Source of the DNA: Longilinea arvoryzae
Lineage (GTDB): Bacteria; Chloroflexota; Anaerolineae; Anaerolineales; Anaerolineaceae
NCBI RefSeq assembly: GCF_001050235.1
Contig: NZ_DF967972.1
Span: forward strand, 4,058,724-4,122,723
Reading direction: 5' to 3'
Length of the DNA stretch: 64,000 bases
The notes under the pieces are model-generated. The model did no database searches, was not told the origin of the DNA, and saw only the letters and a program-made list of their open reading frames with translations. Shown here piece after piece: positions 28,370 through 37,528 of this stretch. Every line of letters starts with the position of its first letter. Position 1 is the stretch's first letter. Made by a program: the position numbers and the translations under genes.

Positions 28370-30265
28370 ATGAAAACGAATTGGCAGGATCGTCTTCGTT
28401 ACAGGTTCGATAACTACATGGCGCGCGGAACCGGCGCGTTGATCTGCGGATTAGGGCTGGCATCGCTGGGGCTCATCGTCGTGGCGGCAACGGTGGTCAG
28501 CCTGGTGGGCATTTCGCCCGAGGACGGCGCCAGGATCGGCTTTTCGGAAGCCGCCTGGTTGAGCCTGATGCGCACCCTGGATGCCGGCACGATGGGAGGC
28601 GACACCGGCTGGCGGTTCCGGATCGCCATGTTCATCGTCACCCTGGGCGGCATCTTCATCATCAGCACCCTGATCGGCGTGCTCACCAGCGCCATTGAAG
28701 GCCGGATGAGCGAACTGCGCAAGGGACGCTCACGGGTGATCGAACGCAATCATACCATCATTTTAGGCTGGTCCTCGCAGGTCTACACCCTCCTCTCCGA
28801 ACTGGCCATTGCCAACGAAAACCAACGCGATGCCTGCGTGGTCGTGATGGCCGACCGCGACAAGGTCGAAATGGAAGACGACATCCGGGCGGCGCTGCCG
28901 CGCAACAGCAAACTGCGCATCGTGTGTCGCAGTGGCAACCCCATCGATCCAAACGACTTGAGCCTGGTCAGCCTTGAAACCGCGCGCTCGATCCTGGTCG
29001 TTGCGGGAGAGAGCGGCCAGCCGGACTCTGAAACCATCAAGACCCTGCTGGCGATCACCAACAGTCCCACCCGGCGCGCCGAACCGTATCACATCGTGGC
29101 CGAAATCCGCGAAGCCCGCAACCTGGAACCCGTCAGTATGATCGGCGGAAGCGAGGTGGAACCGGTGCTGGCCGGCGACCTGATCGCGCGCATCATCGCG
29201 CAGACCTGTCTCCAGTCCGGGCTTTCGGTGGTGTATACCGAACTGCTGAATTTCGAAGGGGATGAAATCTACTTCAAAGAAGAGCCGTCCCTGATTGGCA
29301 AGACCTTCCACGACGCGTTGTTCGCTTACCCCAAGTCCGCGGTCATGGGGCTGGCTTCCTCGAACGGCAGCGTGAAACTCAATCCTCCCATGGATACGCC
29401 CATCTCCGCCGGAGACCAGGTGATTGCCGTCTCCGCGGATGACGATACTGTGGTTCCGGGCCGGGATGGACAGCCGGCCGTTCAGGCCAGCCGGATCGCA
29501 AACCGCGCATCCCTGCCCCTTAAGCCCATCAATACCCTGGTCCTGGGCTGGAACTGCCGGGCGTTGCGCATCATCGGCGAACTGGATCATTACGTTGCCC
29601 CCGGTTCCGAAATCATGCTGCTGGCGGATCGCAAATGGGATGAGACCGAAAAAACCGAATTTGGCGGCGGGCTGCAAAACGAACGGCTGCATTTTCGCAG
29701 CGCCGATACCACCGACCGCCGCGCCCTGGATGACGTGCATCCTGAAAATTTCGACCATGTGATCGTGCTGGCCTATTCGGATTCGCTGGACGGTCAGGCC
29801 GCGGACGCGCGCACCATTATGACCCTGCTACACCTGCGCGACATTGCCAATCACAGCGGGCGGAACATCCCCATCGTGAGCGAGATGCTTGACCTACGAA
29901 ACCGCAACCTGGCCGAAGTGACCCAGGCGGACGATTTCATCGTCAGCGACCACCTGGTCAGCCTGTTGATGGCCCAAATTTCGGAGACCAAAGCGTTGAA
30001 TCAGGTCTTCGCCGATCTCTTCGACGCCGACGGCTCGGAAATTTATCTCAAACCGGCCGGCGAGTACGTCGAACCGGGCCAGGCGGTCAATTTCTACACC
30101 CTGCTGGAGGCGGCAGCCCGGCGCGGTGAGGTGGCGTTGGGTTATCGTTTGAAAAAATTCGCGCATGATTCAAAGCAGTCCTATGGGGTGGTCATCAACC
30201 CCCTCAAATCGGAAGAAGTGACCTTCAGCGAAGAAGATCGCATCGTGGTACTGGCTGAAAATTAA
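28370..30265 (+). CDS. CASTOR/POLLUX-type ion channel with RCK-like domains
   Basis: 631 residues. Two hydrophobic segments (about 22-52 and 82-105) flank a re-entrant loop with MRTLDAGTMGGDTGW, the pore-region pattern of CASTOR/POLLUX channels. Two TrkA_N/RCK-like Rossmann domains follow, at about 125-270 (HTIILGWSSQVYTLLSEL) and 385-520 (NTLVLGWNCRALRIIGEL), each with a TrkA_C-like part. Plant relatives are calcium or potassium channels in symbiosis signalling; bacterial roles are not established. The ATG at 28370 fits the first basic residues before helix 1. Confidence 0.85.
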   Translation: MKTNWQDRLRYRFDNYMARGTGALICGLGLASLGLIVVAATVVSLVGISPEDGARIGFSEAAWLSLMRTLDAGTMGGDTGWRFRIAMFIVTLGGIFIISTLIGVLTSAIEGRMSELRKGRSRVIERNHTIILGWSSQVYTLLSELAIANENQRDACVVVMADRDKVEMEDDIRAALPRNSKLRIVCRSGNPIDPNDLSLVSLETARSILVVAGESGQPDSETIKTLLAITNSPTRRAEPYHIVAEIREARNLEPVSMIGGSEVEPVLAGDLIARIIAQTCLQSGLSVVYTELLNFEGDEIYFKEEPSLIGKTFHDALFAYPKSAVMGLASSNGSVKLNPPMDTPISAGDQVIAVSADDDTVVPGRDGQPAVQASRIANRASLPLKPINTLVLGWNCRALRIIGELDHYVAPGSEIMLLADRKWDETEKTEFGGGLQNERLHFRSADTTDRRALDDVHPENFDHVIVLAYSDSLDGQAADARTIMTLLHLRDIANHSGRNIPIVSEMLDLRNRNLAEVTQADDFIVSDHLVSLLMAQISETKALNQVFADLFDADGSEIYLKPAGEYVEPGQAVNFYTLLEAAARRGEVALGYRLKKFAHDSKQSYGVVINPLKSEEVTFSEEDRIVVLAEN

Positions 30266-30340
30266 GGGGCATCCGCCGGTGATCGATTCCCACGCGGATG
30301 CCTCGGGCGGCTGGTTTACCGTTTTACTCTTGGAGGTTGT

Positions 30341-32002
30341 ATGAAACAAAAAGGTTGGATCGCCGGCGGCATTCTGGTCCTGTTGGCGCTGGCAGCCATG
30401 GCCTATTTTTGGGCAACCGGCCTGTTTGCCTCGCTGGAGGCATATCGCTCTCCACTTCACGCCAGCCCGCCGCAGGCCGGACCGGCGCTTGGCCAACCGG
30501 CCACCCGGCGGGTGGTGTTCGTCCTGATCGATGCGCTGCGCGCCGACACCGCTCAAAACGCCGAGGTCATGCCCACCCTGGCAAAATTGCGTGCCCAGGG
30601 GGCTTCGGCCACCGATCACAGCCAGCCGCCTTCTTATTCCGAACCGGGTTATTCCGTCCTGCTGACCGGCGCCTGGCCCGAATTGAGCGATGGTCCGGCG
30701 GTGAACCTCGATTACGCCGACATCCCGACCTTCACCCAGGATAATCTCTTCTCGGCAGCCCACCGCGCCGGCCTGCAGACGGCCGTCTCTGGGTATTACT
30801 GGTTCGAAAAGCTCATTCCGCAGTCCGCGGTCGATCTGTCCTTCTATACCCCTGGAGAAGACCGCGTCGCCGACCGGGCGGTGGTGGATGCAGCCCTGCC
30901 CTGGCTGGCGGGAGACCAGGCTCAACTGGTGTTGGTCCACATCGACCAGGTCGATTACGCCGGGCATCACGAGGGCGGGGCCAAATCCCCGGCCTGGAAC
31001 GAAGCTGCCCGCCGGGCTGACGACCTGCTGGCCGAGATCGTCGCCCAATTGGATCTCTCACAGGATACGCTGCTGGTCACCAGCGACCACGGCCAGATCG
31101 ACGCCGGCGGACACGGCGGCGACGACCCGGTGGTGCTGGTCGAGCCGTTCGTGCTGGTTGGCGCGGGCGTAAAGCCGGGCAGCTACCCGGACATTCAGAT
31201 GGTGGATATCGCCCCCACGCTGGCCGCCCTGCTGGGCACCAACCTGCCCGCTTCCACGCAGGGACAGGTCTTGACGGACATGCTCGACCTGCCTGAGCAG
31301 ACGTTGGCCGCTCTGCCGGCAGCCACACAGGCTCAACAAACAGCCCTGCTGAAGGCCTACAGCGCTGGGATGGGCGTGGCCGCGCCGGCAGTGGCCGGGA
31401 CCGATGTAGCCGCCTACCAGGCTGCCATCGCATCCATCCGGGCGGATCGGATTGCCTGCGAGCGCCTGCCGCGGATTGGGCTGGCTGTGGTGCTCGGGCT
31501 GATTCCATTGGTCATGTTGTTTCTCAAACGCCGGTCCGGTACGGCCTGGTTCCTGGGCGGCGCCATCCTCTTCCAGGCGCTCTTCCATTTCCGGTATGCC
31601 TTTTTGGATGGCAAGGTCTATTCGCTCAGCGGCATCACCAGCCAGGCGGATTTCACCTCCTACATCGTCACCACCGGCGGAATCGCGCTGGTAATCTCCT
31701 GGACCGTGATCATGCTCGCCTCCGGCCTGCTGCGGCGCGGGCCGGCCGCGGCCGCACGCGGGACGCTGGCCCTGGCGCTGACCACCGCCTATCTGCTGCT
31801 GATCCCCATTCTTTACCATTTCGCGCTCAACGGCGCGGTGGTCACCGGGTTCCTGCCCGAAATGGCGCCGGCTTTCATGGCGTTGCTCAGCCTGGTGGCG
31901 TTGATCATCGTCAGCGCCGGCGGCCTGCTGCTGACCGGTCTGGCCGCGCTGCTGGCAACCCGATCCCAGCCTGAAAACAATCGAATGGAAGGATCCATTT
32001 AG
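30341..32002 (+). CDS. Membrane-anchored alkaline-phosphatase-superfamily hydrolase
   Basis: 553 residues. An N-terminal anchor (residues 6-28) leads to an alkaline-phosphatase/phosphodiesterase domain: first metal Asp in FVLIDALRAD (about residue 64), a Ser/Thr nucleophile region in PPSYSEPGYSVLLTG, VHIDQVDYAGHHEGG, and the second metal cluster TSDHGQID...GGHGG. The last 180 residues have about five membrane helices. The design resembles phosphoethanolamine or glycerol-phosphate transferases of the GPI/MCR type, but the substrate is unknown. GGAGG precedes the ATG. Confidence 0.82.
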   Translation: MKQKGWIAGGILVLLALAAMAYFWATGLFASLEAYRSPLHASPPQAGPALGQPATRRVVFVLIDALRADTAQNAEVMPTLAKLRAQGASATDHSQPPSYSEPGYSVLLTGAWPELSDGPAVNLDYADIPTFTQDNLFSAAHRAGLQTAVSGYYWFEKLIPQSAVDLSFYTPGEDRVADRAVVDAALPWLAGDQAQLVLVHIDQVDYAGHHEGGAKSPAWNEAARRADDLLAEIVAQLDLSQDTLLVTSDHGQIDAGGHGGDDPVVLVEPFVLVGAGVKPGSYPDIQMVDIAPTLAALLGTNLPASTQGQVLTDMLDLPEQTLAALPAATQAQQTALLKAYSAGMGVAAPAVAGTDVAAYQAAIASIRADRIACERLPRIGLAVVLGLIPLVMLFLKRRSGTAWFLGGAILFQALFHFRYAFLDGKVYSLSGITSQADFTSYIVTTGGIALVISWTVIMLASGLLRRGPAAAARGTLALALTTAYLLLIPILYHFALNGAVVTGFLPEMAPAFMALLSLVALIIVSAGGLLLTGLAALLATRSQPENNRMEGSI

Positions 32003-32043
32003 GGATTGTCTGGAAAGGCTCAGGGGTGATCGTTGACGAGACA

Positions 32044-32079
32044 CGTAGAGGCGATTCATGAATCGCCTCTACGCTTTTT
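32044..32079. terminator. Perfect 30-base palindrome between convergent genes
   Basis: Bases 32044-32073 form a perfect palindrome (core GGCGATTCATGAATCGCC) followed by CTTTTT. It lies between two convergent genes and can act as a terminator for the upstream gene. Its perfection and GTAGAGGCGATTC wording also resemble dispersed palindromes seen in other bacterial genomes. Confidence 0.75.
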
Positions 32080-32104
32080 AATTACCCATAATGTACCTGT
32101 AAAC

Positions 32105-32491
32105 TCATTCCGCGGGAGGGGCTTCTGCCCTGAGTTTCCTGCTTCGCCGGACCAATTCGTGCGCCTTCTGGATCAGGATCACCCCGCCCGTTACCACGAT
32201 GATGACGCCCAGGCTTTTGAGGACTTCCATCCAGCCAAAGGCCGAACCACCCTCGCGCCCGCCGCGGAACTCCCCGCCGCCGGGCAACAGTCCCTGACTG
32301 TCCGGGGATCGTTCAGGCCCGGCCTGAGGCGCGGAGCTCCCATCGCTCAGGCCGGCGCGTTCGCCAAAGCCGCCCATTCCAGGCCCGTCGGCCGTGGACA
32401 GTTGAGAATTCAACGAAACCGCGTAGGTTGCCCCAATCACCAGCCCGGTTGCCAGCAGGATCAACAAAACTCTGCCCAATATTTTTAACAT
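32105..32491 (-). CDS. Small membrane protein with two helices
   Basis: 128 residues: an N-terminal hydrophobic segment or signal (LGRVLLILLATGLVIGATYAV), a Gly/Ser/Pro-rich low-complexity loop (about 35-85), a second helix (VLKSLGVIIVVTGGVILI) and a charged tail. TAGGAGAG precedes the ATG. It follows the DUF4405 gene by 29 bases on the same strand, so the two are probably an operon. No family recognised. Confidence 0.7.
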   Translation of the reverse strand: MLKILGRVLLILLATGLVIGATYAVSLNSQLSTADGPGMGGFGERAGLSDGSSAPQAGPERSPDSQGLLPGGGEFRGGREGGSAFGWMEVLKSLGVIIVVTGGVILIQKAHELVRRSRKLRAEAPPAE

Positions 32492-32520
32492 AAACAGGCT
32501 CTCCTAAAAGGCTTCTTCGA

Positions 32521-33054
32521 TCACGCTCGATCGTCAATCCGGACGGTTTCCGCTGCCGGGTTGAGTTGGGGCTCGATCCCCCGCAAACGCCGCGGCAGTC
32601 GCAGCAATTTCCGGATCCAGCTCCGGATCCAGCGCCAGTGCACGCCGATGTGCAGGGCTGTGAGCCACAGGGTCAGATCCAACCCGAGCCGGTGCAGCAT
32701 TTCCCAGAAGCGGTTGTTGGATGCTGAAAGGCCAAACGTCTGCAGGACGTAGCGCGACTCCATCCCGCCGCTAAAAATGATCACGCTAAAGGCAATGAAA
32801 ATACCCACATTGAGCAGGTAGCTAAAACGCGCGCTCCAGCTCGCCCGGGTGAAGAACCTGCGCGTAACGCCGGCCACCCACTGCCAGTGCAGCAGGATGT
32901 GCACCCACAGGGTAATTCCAAAGGCCAGGCCAAGCCATTCATGCAGCCGCAGGCCGATCAGGTTGGGGGCAAAAGCGGCCAGCAGGCCGGCCAGCACAAT
33001 TCCATCCATCCACAGGTTGGTCAGGTTGGAATTAATTCGTTTTGTACCATTCAT
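32521..33054 (-). CDS. DUF4405-type membrane protein, possible b-type haem binder
   Basis: 177 residues with four hydrophobic segments and histidines placed on the helices: RLHEWLG, WVHILLHWQW, MLHRLG and LHIGVHWRW. This pattern matches the DUF4405/cytochrome b561-like group, in which His pairs bind haem. The ATG at 33054 is preferred over 33075 because GGAGG is 5 bases upstream. It is divergent from the OmpR-type regulator gene and shares an intergenic region that carries direct repeats, so it is a likely regulatory target. Confidence 0.78.
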   Translation of the reverse strand: MNGTKRINSNLTNLWMDGIVLAGLLAAFAPNLIGLRLHEWLGLAFGITLWVHILLHWQWVAGVTRRFFTRASWSARFSYLLNVGIFIAFSVIIFSGGMESRYVLQTFGLSASNNRFWEMLHRLGLDLTLWLTALHIGVHWRWIRSWIRKLLRLPRRLRGIEPQLNPAAETVRIDDRA

Positions 33055-33133
33055 TCGTTCCTCCGTCCAATCCAATAAATCAGGGGTTCTTGCGAAACCT
33101 TGCCTGGATTGTAGGTGAAATTGATTTCGATCT

Positions 33134-33161
33134 GGTTTAAATTCGGTTTAGATCGGGTTAA
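33134..33161. promoter_or_regulatory. Three 11-base-spaced direct repeats (candidate OmpR-family operator)
   Basis: GGTTTA at 33134, GGTTTA at 33145 and GGTTAA at 33156 recur with an exact 11-base period. Tandem half-sites of this spacing are typical for winged-helix OmpR/PhoB-family dimers. The site lies between the divergent DUF4405 gene and the response regulator gene. Confidence 0.6.
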
Positions 33162-33211
33162 TTCCAGGGCTCTAAATCAAAAATGAACAAATTTCAGGTA
33201 TGATCAAAGGC

Positions 33212-33895
33212 ATGAAGACGATTCTGGTGGTTGACGACAAATCCAGCGTGCGCATGCTGCTGCAGGAATATCTGGGCGAACAGGGATATCGCGTCGTGCC
33301 GGCGGTCAACGGTCGCGAGGCGATTTACGCCGCCCGGCATGAAAAACCCGATCTGATTCTGCTGGACCTGATGATGCCCGAGATGGACGGCTATACCTTC
33401 CTCAAGCTGTACCGTCAGGAGAGCCAGACCCCGGTGATCATCATCACGGCAAAAGAGGAAGAGACCGACGCCGTGCTGGGCCTTGAACTCGGCGCGGATG
33501 ATTACGTGGTCAAGCCTTTCCGTATGCGCGAACTGGCTTCGCGCGTGCATGCCGTGCTGCGCCGGTATGAAAGCGCAAGCCATACCGGACGCGTGCACAA
33601 GGTAGGCGAACTGGAGCTGGATGAAAATCTGCACAGCGTCACCCTGAGCGGCCGGGAAATTTCGTTGACCCCAATGGAATTCAATCTGCTGGCCACCCTG
33701 ATGGGCGAACCCGGGCGGGTCTTCACCCGCGAGCAACTGGTGGATAATCTGGCCGACAGCGGTTTCGCCGGTTTGGAGCGCACCCTGAACGTGCACGTCC
33801 GAAATTTGCGCACAAAAATCGAAGCCGATCCCGACCAGCCGTGCTATATCGAAACCGTTTTTGGCGTCGGTTATCGCTTTCGCAGCCAATCATGA
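33212..33895 (+). CDS. OmpR/PhoB-family response regulator
   Basis: 227 residues from MKTILVVDDK. Receiver: D8-D9, phospho-acceptor D52 in LLDLMMPEMDGY, a TAKEEE switch Thr and VVKPF lysine. The C-terminal winged helix spans about 125-225 (EISLTPMEFNLLATLM ... RTLNVHVRNLRTKI ... VFGVGYRF). An ATG 12 bases upstream (33200) is an alternative; neither has a good Shine-Dalgarno sequence. The stop overlaps the kinase start. It probably binds the 11-base repeats upstream and controls itself and the divergent DUF4405 operon. Confidence 0.9.
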   Translation: MKTILVVDDKSSVRMLLQEYLGEQGYRVVPAVNGREAIYAARHEKPDLILLDLMMPEMDGYTFLKLYRQESQTPVIIITAKEEETDAVLGLELGADDYVVKPFRMRELASRVHAVLRRYESASHTGRVHKVGELELDENLHSVTLSGREISLTPMEFNLLATLMGEPGRVFTREQLVDNLADSGFAGLERTLNVHVRNLRTKIEADPDQPCYIETVFGVGYRFRSQS

Positions 33896-35292
33896 AACGC
33901 AATCTCGCAACCAAACTCATCCTGGCGTTCACCTGCATCGCGGTGGTGACGGCCGCGCTGGTGGCGGTGGTCATCTGGCTGACCAGCCCGGCGCGTTTGA
34001 GCGATCTGGTGACCAAACAACAACTGGCCACCTTTAAAAAATATCTGATCAGCTATTACCAGGACAACGGCACGCTGAGCGGCATCGACCGGATTTTCTT
34101 TCAGGTCGGCGAACCTTTTCCGGAGCTTTCGAACCAGAACACCAACACCAACCCTGGAATCGACCAGCGGATTCCATTTGTCGTCCTGGATGAAAACCGC
34201 AAGGTTGTGCTGGCCAACCGCCCGAATTACATGCTGGGCATGATCGTTTCCACGGATACGCAGATAAAGGCCGAGTCGATCCAGGTCAAAGACAAAGTGA
34301 TCGGGTACATCCTCACCCTGCCCGAACGACCCGGGTTCACGGCCGAGGAGCAGGCCTACCTGGCGCAAATGTACCGCGCGCTGATCGTGGCTGCCGTGGT
34401 GGCCGTCGTGATTGCCCTGGTGGCCGGCATCCTGCTGGCCTCATCGCTCACCCGCCCGCTGCGCGATTTGAAACAGGCCGCCCAGCGCATGGCCGGCGGC
34501 CAGTTGGAACAGAAGGTCGCCGTCCGCTCGCAGGATGAGATCGGCGAACTGGGACAGGCCTTCAATCAGATGAGCAGCGAACTGGCGCGTTCGAACCAGT
34601 TGCGCCGCCAGATGACGGCCGATATTGCTCACGACCTGCGCACACCGCTGACGGTGATCGCCGGCTACATTGAATCGATGCGCGACGGCGTTCTCGCGCC
34701 CAGCCATCAGCGCCTGGACGTGATCTACGCCGAAATCGAGCGCCTGCAGCGCCTGGTGGAAGACCTGCGGACCCTTTCGCGGGCCGAGGCCGGTGAACTG
34801 ACCCTCAGCCGCCAAAAGATATCCACCGCCCGGCTGCTCCAACAATCGGCCGCCGCCTTCCAGAACCAGGCCGACCATCACGGTGTGAAAATCACGGTCG
34901 AGGTGGCGGAAAATTCGCCGGAGATCTGGGTGGATGAAACCCGTATCATGCAGGTGCTGGGGAATCTGATCACCAACGCCCTGCGCTACACCCCCCAGGG
35001 CGGCGAGGTCACGCTGAAGAGCGAGCGGGATGCCAACTCGGCGGTCCTGAAAATCAGCGACACGGGATCGGGTATTGCCCAGGAAGACCTGCCGCGTGTC
35101 TTCGACCGTTTCTACCGCGGCGATTCCGCTCGCAGCGAACAGGGCGGCGAATCGGGATTGGGGTTGGCCATCGCGCGCGCCTTCGTGCAGGCGCACGGCG
35201 GCGAAATCAGCGTCGAATCGCAAACCGGTCAGGGCTCGACCTTCACCATCCGCCTGCCGATCGACCTCCCGGACCCGACCGCCCGGGCGTAA
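33892..35292 (+). CDS. Transmembrane sensor histidine kinase with HAMP
   Basis: 466 residues. TM1 (about 8-30), an extracytoplasmic sensor (31-160), TM2 (about 163-185), HAMP (186-238), HisKA with H247 in DIAHDLRTPL, and HATPase_c with VLGNLITNALRYTPQGG (N-box), ISDTGSGI and ESGLGLAIARAF. The ATG at 33892 overlaps the regulator stop (ATGA). It is the cognate kinase of the upstream regulator. The signal is unknown, though co-location with a putative haem membrane protein hints at redox or envelope sensing. Confidence 0.92.
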   Translation: MKRNLATKLILAFTCIAVVTAALVAVVIWLTSPARLSDLVTKQQLATFKKYLISYYQDNGTLSGIDRIFFQVGEPFPELSNQNTNTNPGIDQRIPFVVLDENRKVVLANRPNYMLGMIVSTDTQIKAESIQVKDKVIGYILTLPERPGFTAEEQAYLAQMYRALIVAAVVAVVIALVAGILLASSLTRPLRDLKQAAQRMAGGQLEQKVAVRSQDEIGELGQAFNQMSSELARSNQLRRQMTADIAHDLRTPLTVIAGYIESMRDGVLAPSHQRLDVIYAEIERLQRLVEDLRTLSRAEAGELTLSRQKISTARLLQQSAAAFQNQADHHGVKITVEVAENSPEIWVDETRIMQVLGNLITNALRYTPQGGEVTLKSERDANSAVLKISDTGSGIAQEDLPRVFDRFYRGDSARSEQGGESGLGLAIARAFVQAHGGEISVESQTGQGSTFTIRLPIDLPDPTARA

Positions 35293-35465
35293 TCCAAATG
35301 GTATCCAGAATCGTTTCCATCCACCGGCTGAATTCGATCTGTGGACGAATGTGACGTTCTTCACGAATTTTAACGGCGTTCGTCTTGACTCGGGCACATC
35401 CTTGTAAATTCATAATAGAATAACATAATGGCGGAAATTTGCAATTATTATTCTTAGGAGATGGT

Positions 35466-36956
35466 ATGACGACACGAATACAATTTAATGATGTTACCTT
35501 GCGAGATGGTAACCAGAGCATCGCTGCAACCCGCATGACCCGCCAGCAAGCCTTGCAGGTGCTCAAATTGATCGTCGATGCAGGTTATCCCACCCTGGAA
35601 TTATGGGGTGGAGCGATTTTGGATAGTTGCGTGCGGTTTTTGGACGAGGATCCCTGGGAGCGGTTGGAAACTTTTTCCGGCGTGGTCGGCGATAATCGCA
35701 AGATCATGGCGCTGCTGCGTGGACAGAATTTGTTTGCCTACCAGCCTTACCCGGACGATCTGGTCATTTCATTCATCAAACAGGCTGCCCAATCGGGCGT
35801 TGGCATCTTTCGCATGTTCGATGCCCTCAACGATGAACGCAACCTGTCGATTCCCATGCTGGCCTGCAAAGCCAACGGCATTCAGGTCGAAGCCGCGCTT
35901 TCGTATACGGTCAGCCCGGTGCACACCACCGAGTACTTCATTCAATATGCCCAAAAGCTGCGCGAGATGGGCGCGGACCGCATCGCCATCAAGGACATGG
36001 CCGGCATCCTGACGCCGTCCGCCGCGGTTGACCTGATCCGTGGGTTGAAGGCCAGATTGGATGTCCCGCTGACGCTCCACAGCCATACCACCACGGGCAT
36101 GGGCTTCCTGGACGCCGTCATCGGCCTGCTCAACGGAGTGGACGCGATCGACACGGCCATCACGCCCTTCGCGGGCGGCAGTTCGCATCCCCCGGTCGAA
36201 GTCCTGCAGGTTTTCGCGGAAGAGCTGGGATTGGACACCGGGTTGGACAAGGACCTGATTCTCGAAGCCCAGAAACGCCTGTTCGTCGTCTTCGATGAAC
36301 TCAAGGCCGTGATCCCGTACGCCGGCAAATACTACCAGCCGGTGCGCTTCGAAGACGTCGACCGGAATACGGTGAACCAGATCCTCGCCCTGGTGAGAGA
36401 CCCGGACGAAGCCAACCTGGCCAAAGCCCAGGACCTGTGCAACGGGCTTCTCACCCAGCTCCATTACCCGGCCAGCAACAACCGCATCAACAAGGCTCAA
36501 ATTCCCGGCGGCATGTTGACCAACCTGCAAAATCAACTCCGCCAGATGGGCCGCGAAGATTTGCTGGATAAACTGTACGATGAAATCCCGGCCGTGCGCC
36601 GCGAATCGGGTTATGCCCCGCTCGTGACGCCCACCAGCCAGATCATCGGCGCGCAGGCCACCTACAACCTGATGACCGGCGAGCGTTACTCCTTCGTCAG
36701 CAATGAATTCCGCATGCTGCTGCGGGGTGAGTTCGGCCGGACGCCGGTTCCGCCGGATGAAACCCTGGTCAATCAGGTGCTGGGCATGGACGAACCGCGC
36801 GTGAAATACCGCCCGGCATCTTACCTGCCCCCGGTGCTGGAAGAACCCATCAACCTGCCCTTCATTCACTCACACAAGGACGTTCTGCTGCACCTGCTGT
36901 TGGGCAAATCGGCTGATGATTTCATGATCCAACGCAACGCGGCCACGCAGAAATAA
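35466..36956 (+). CDS. Biotin-dependent carboxyltransferase subunit (PycB / oxaloacetate decarboxylase alpha / transcarboxylase 5S-like)
   Basis: 496 residues. The HMGL-like TIM barrel begins TRIQFNDVTLRDGNQSIAATRM, with the family metal and carboxylate residues, FRMFDALND, the catalytic lysine in IAIKDMAGIL and TLHSHTTTGMG. The conserved carboxylase domain continues to about 470. There is no C-terminal biotin-attachment domain (no MKM motif), so like the transcarboxylase 5S subunit it must act with a separate biotin carrier, which is not in the window. TAGGAG precedes the ATG. Confidence 0.9.
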   Translation: MTTRIQFNDVTLRDGNQSIAATRMTRQQALQVLKLIVDAGYPTLELWGGAILDSCVRFLDEDPWERLETFSGVVGDNRKIMALLRGQNLFAYQPYPDDLVISFIKQAAQSGVGIFRMFDALNDERNLSIPMLACKANGIQVEAALSYTVSPVHTTEYFIQYAQKLREMGADRIAIKDMAGILTPSAAVDLIRGLKARLDVPLTLHSHTTTGMGFLDAVIGLLNGVDAIDTAITPFAGGSSHPPVEVLQVFAEELGLDTGLDKDLILEAQKRLFVVFDELKAVIPYAGKYYQPVRFEDVDRNTVNQILALVRDPDEANLAKAQDLCNGLLTQLHYPASNNRINKAQIPGGMLTNLQNQLRQMGREDLLDKLYDEIPAVRRESGYAPLVTPTSQIIGAQATYNLMTGERYSFVSNEFRMLLRGEFGRTPVPPDETLVNQVLGMDEPRVKYRPASYLPPVLEEPINLPFIHSHKDVLLHLLLGKSADDFMIQRNAATQK

Positions 36957-36977
36957 CCCCCTTTGTCTGGCCAATCC

Positions 36978-37009
36978 AAACGCAGCGAACCCATCCGTTC
37001 GCTGCGTTT
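36978..37009 (+). terminator. Hairpin downstream of the carboxyltransferase gene
   Basis: AAACGCAGCGAAC (36978-36990), a 6-base loop and its exact complement (36997-37009). A 13-base perfect stem 21 bases after the stop codon. The T-run is short, so termination strength is uncertain. Confidence 0.7.
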
Positions 37010-37117
37010 CAAATTAAGACAAATTGCATAGAGGGATATTACACTGAGTAGGTGCTTATAAAAGATATTGCCGGTAAAATAAGGGTGCTTAAATAATAAT
37101 TCCCCTGGAGAAAGAAT

Positions 37118-37438
37118 ATGCGGAGAATTTCTCGTTGGATTCTGTGGATGGCGGTTCTGGCAGCGTTCGCCCTTTCGCCGGCCAGCCGGGTTGCAGCCCA
37201 AAGCGGAGAACCCACCCCTGAGGTCGTCGTGCTCCATATGCAAGAGTCAGCCAGCCTGCCCTGGTATGTGGGTATACTGCTGCTGTTGGCCATCTTCGTC
37301 GGCCTGACGATTTATAAAAATCGCTATCAGGCCGCGCGGAAAAAGAAGGTCCTCAACGCCGCATGCTGCGCGCCCATCGTCGAAGACGGCGAAAGCCCGT
37401 TTCATCCGGTCGAAGATGAAACCTGGAAGAATTCCTGA
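37118..37438 (+). CDS. Small secreted/membrane protein of unknown function
   Basis: 106 residues with a signal-like N-terminus (RWILWMAVLAAFALSPASRVAA), a short polar part, a transmembrane helix (PWYVGILLLLAIFVGLTIY) and a basic then acidic tail with an adjacent cysteine pair (NAACCAPI). GGAGAAAG precedes the ATG. It stands alone between two terminators. No family recognised. Confidence 0.68.
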   Translation: MRRISRWILWMAVLAAFALSPASRVAAQSGEPTPEVVVLHMQESASLPWYVGILLLLAIFVGLTIYKNRYQAARKKKVLNAACCAPIVEDGESPFHPVEDETWKNS

Positions 37439-37471
37439 AATCCAGATCTCTTCTTTCAACTTCCTGGACTG

Positions 37472-37505
37472 AAAAATCGGCTCGCAGACGCGGGCCGATT
37501 TTTTC
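37472..37505 (+). terminator. Rho-independent terminator
   Basis: AAATCGGC, a loop, then GCCGATTT running into TTTTTC. It lies 35 bases after the stop of the 106-residue protein gene. Confidence 0.85.
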
Positions 37506-37528
37506 TACCAAAAAGTCAGACTGCCTGA

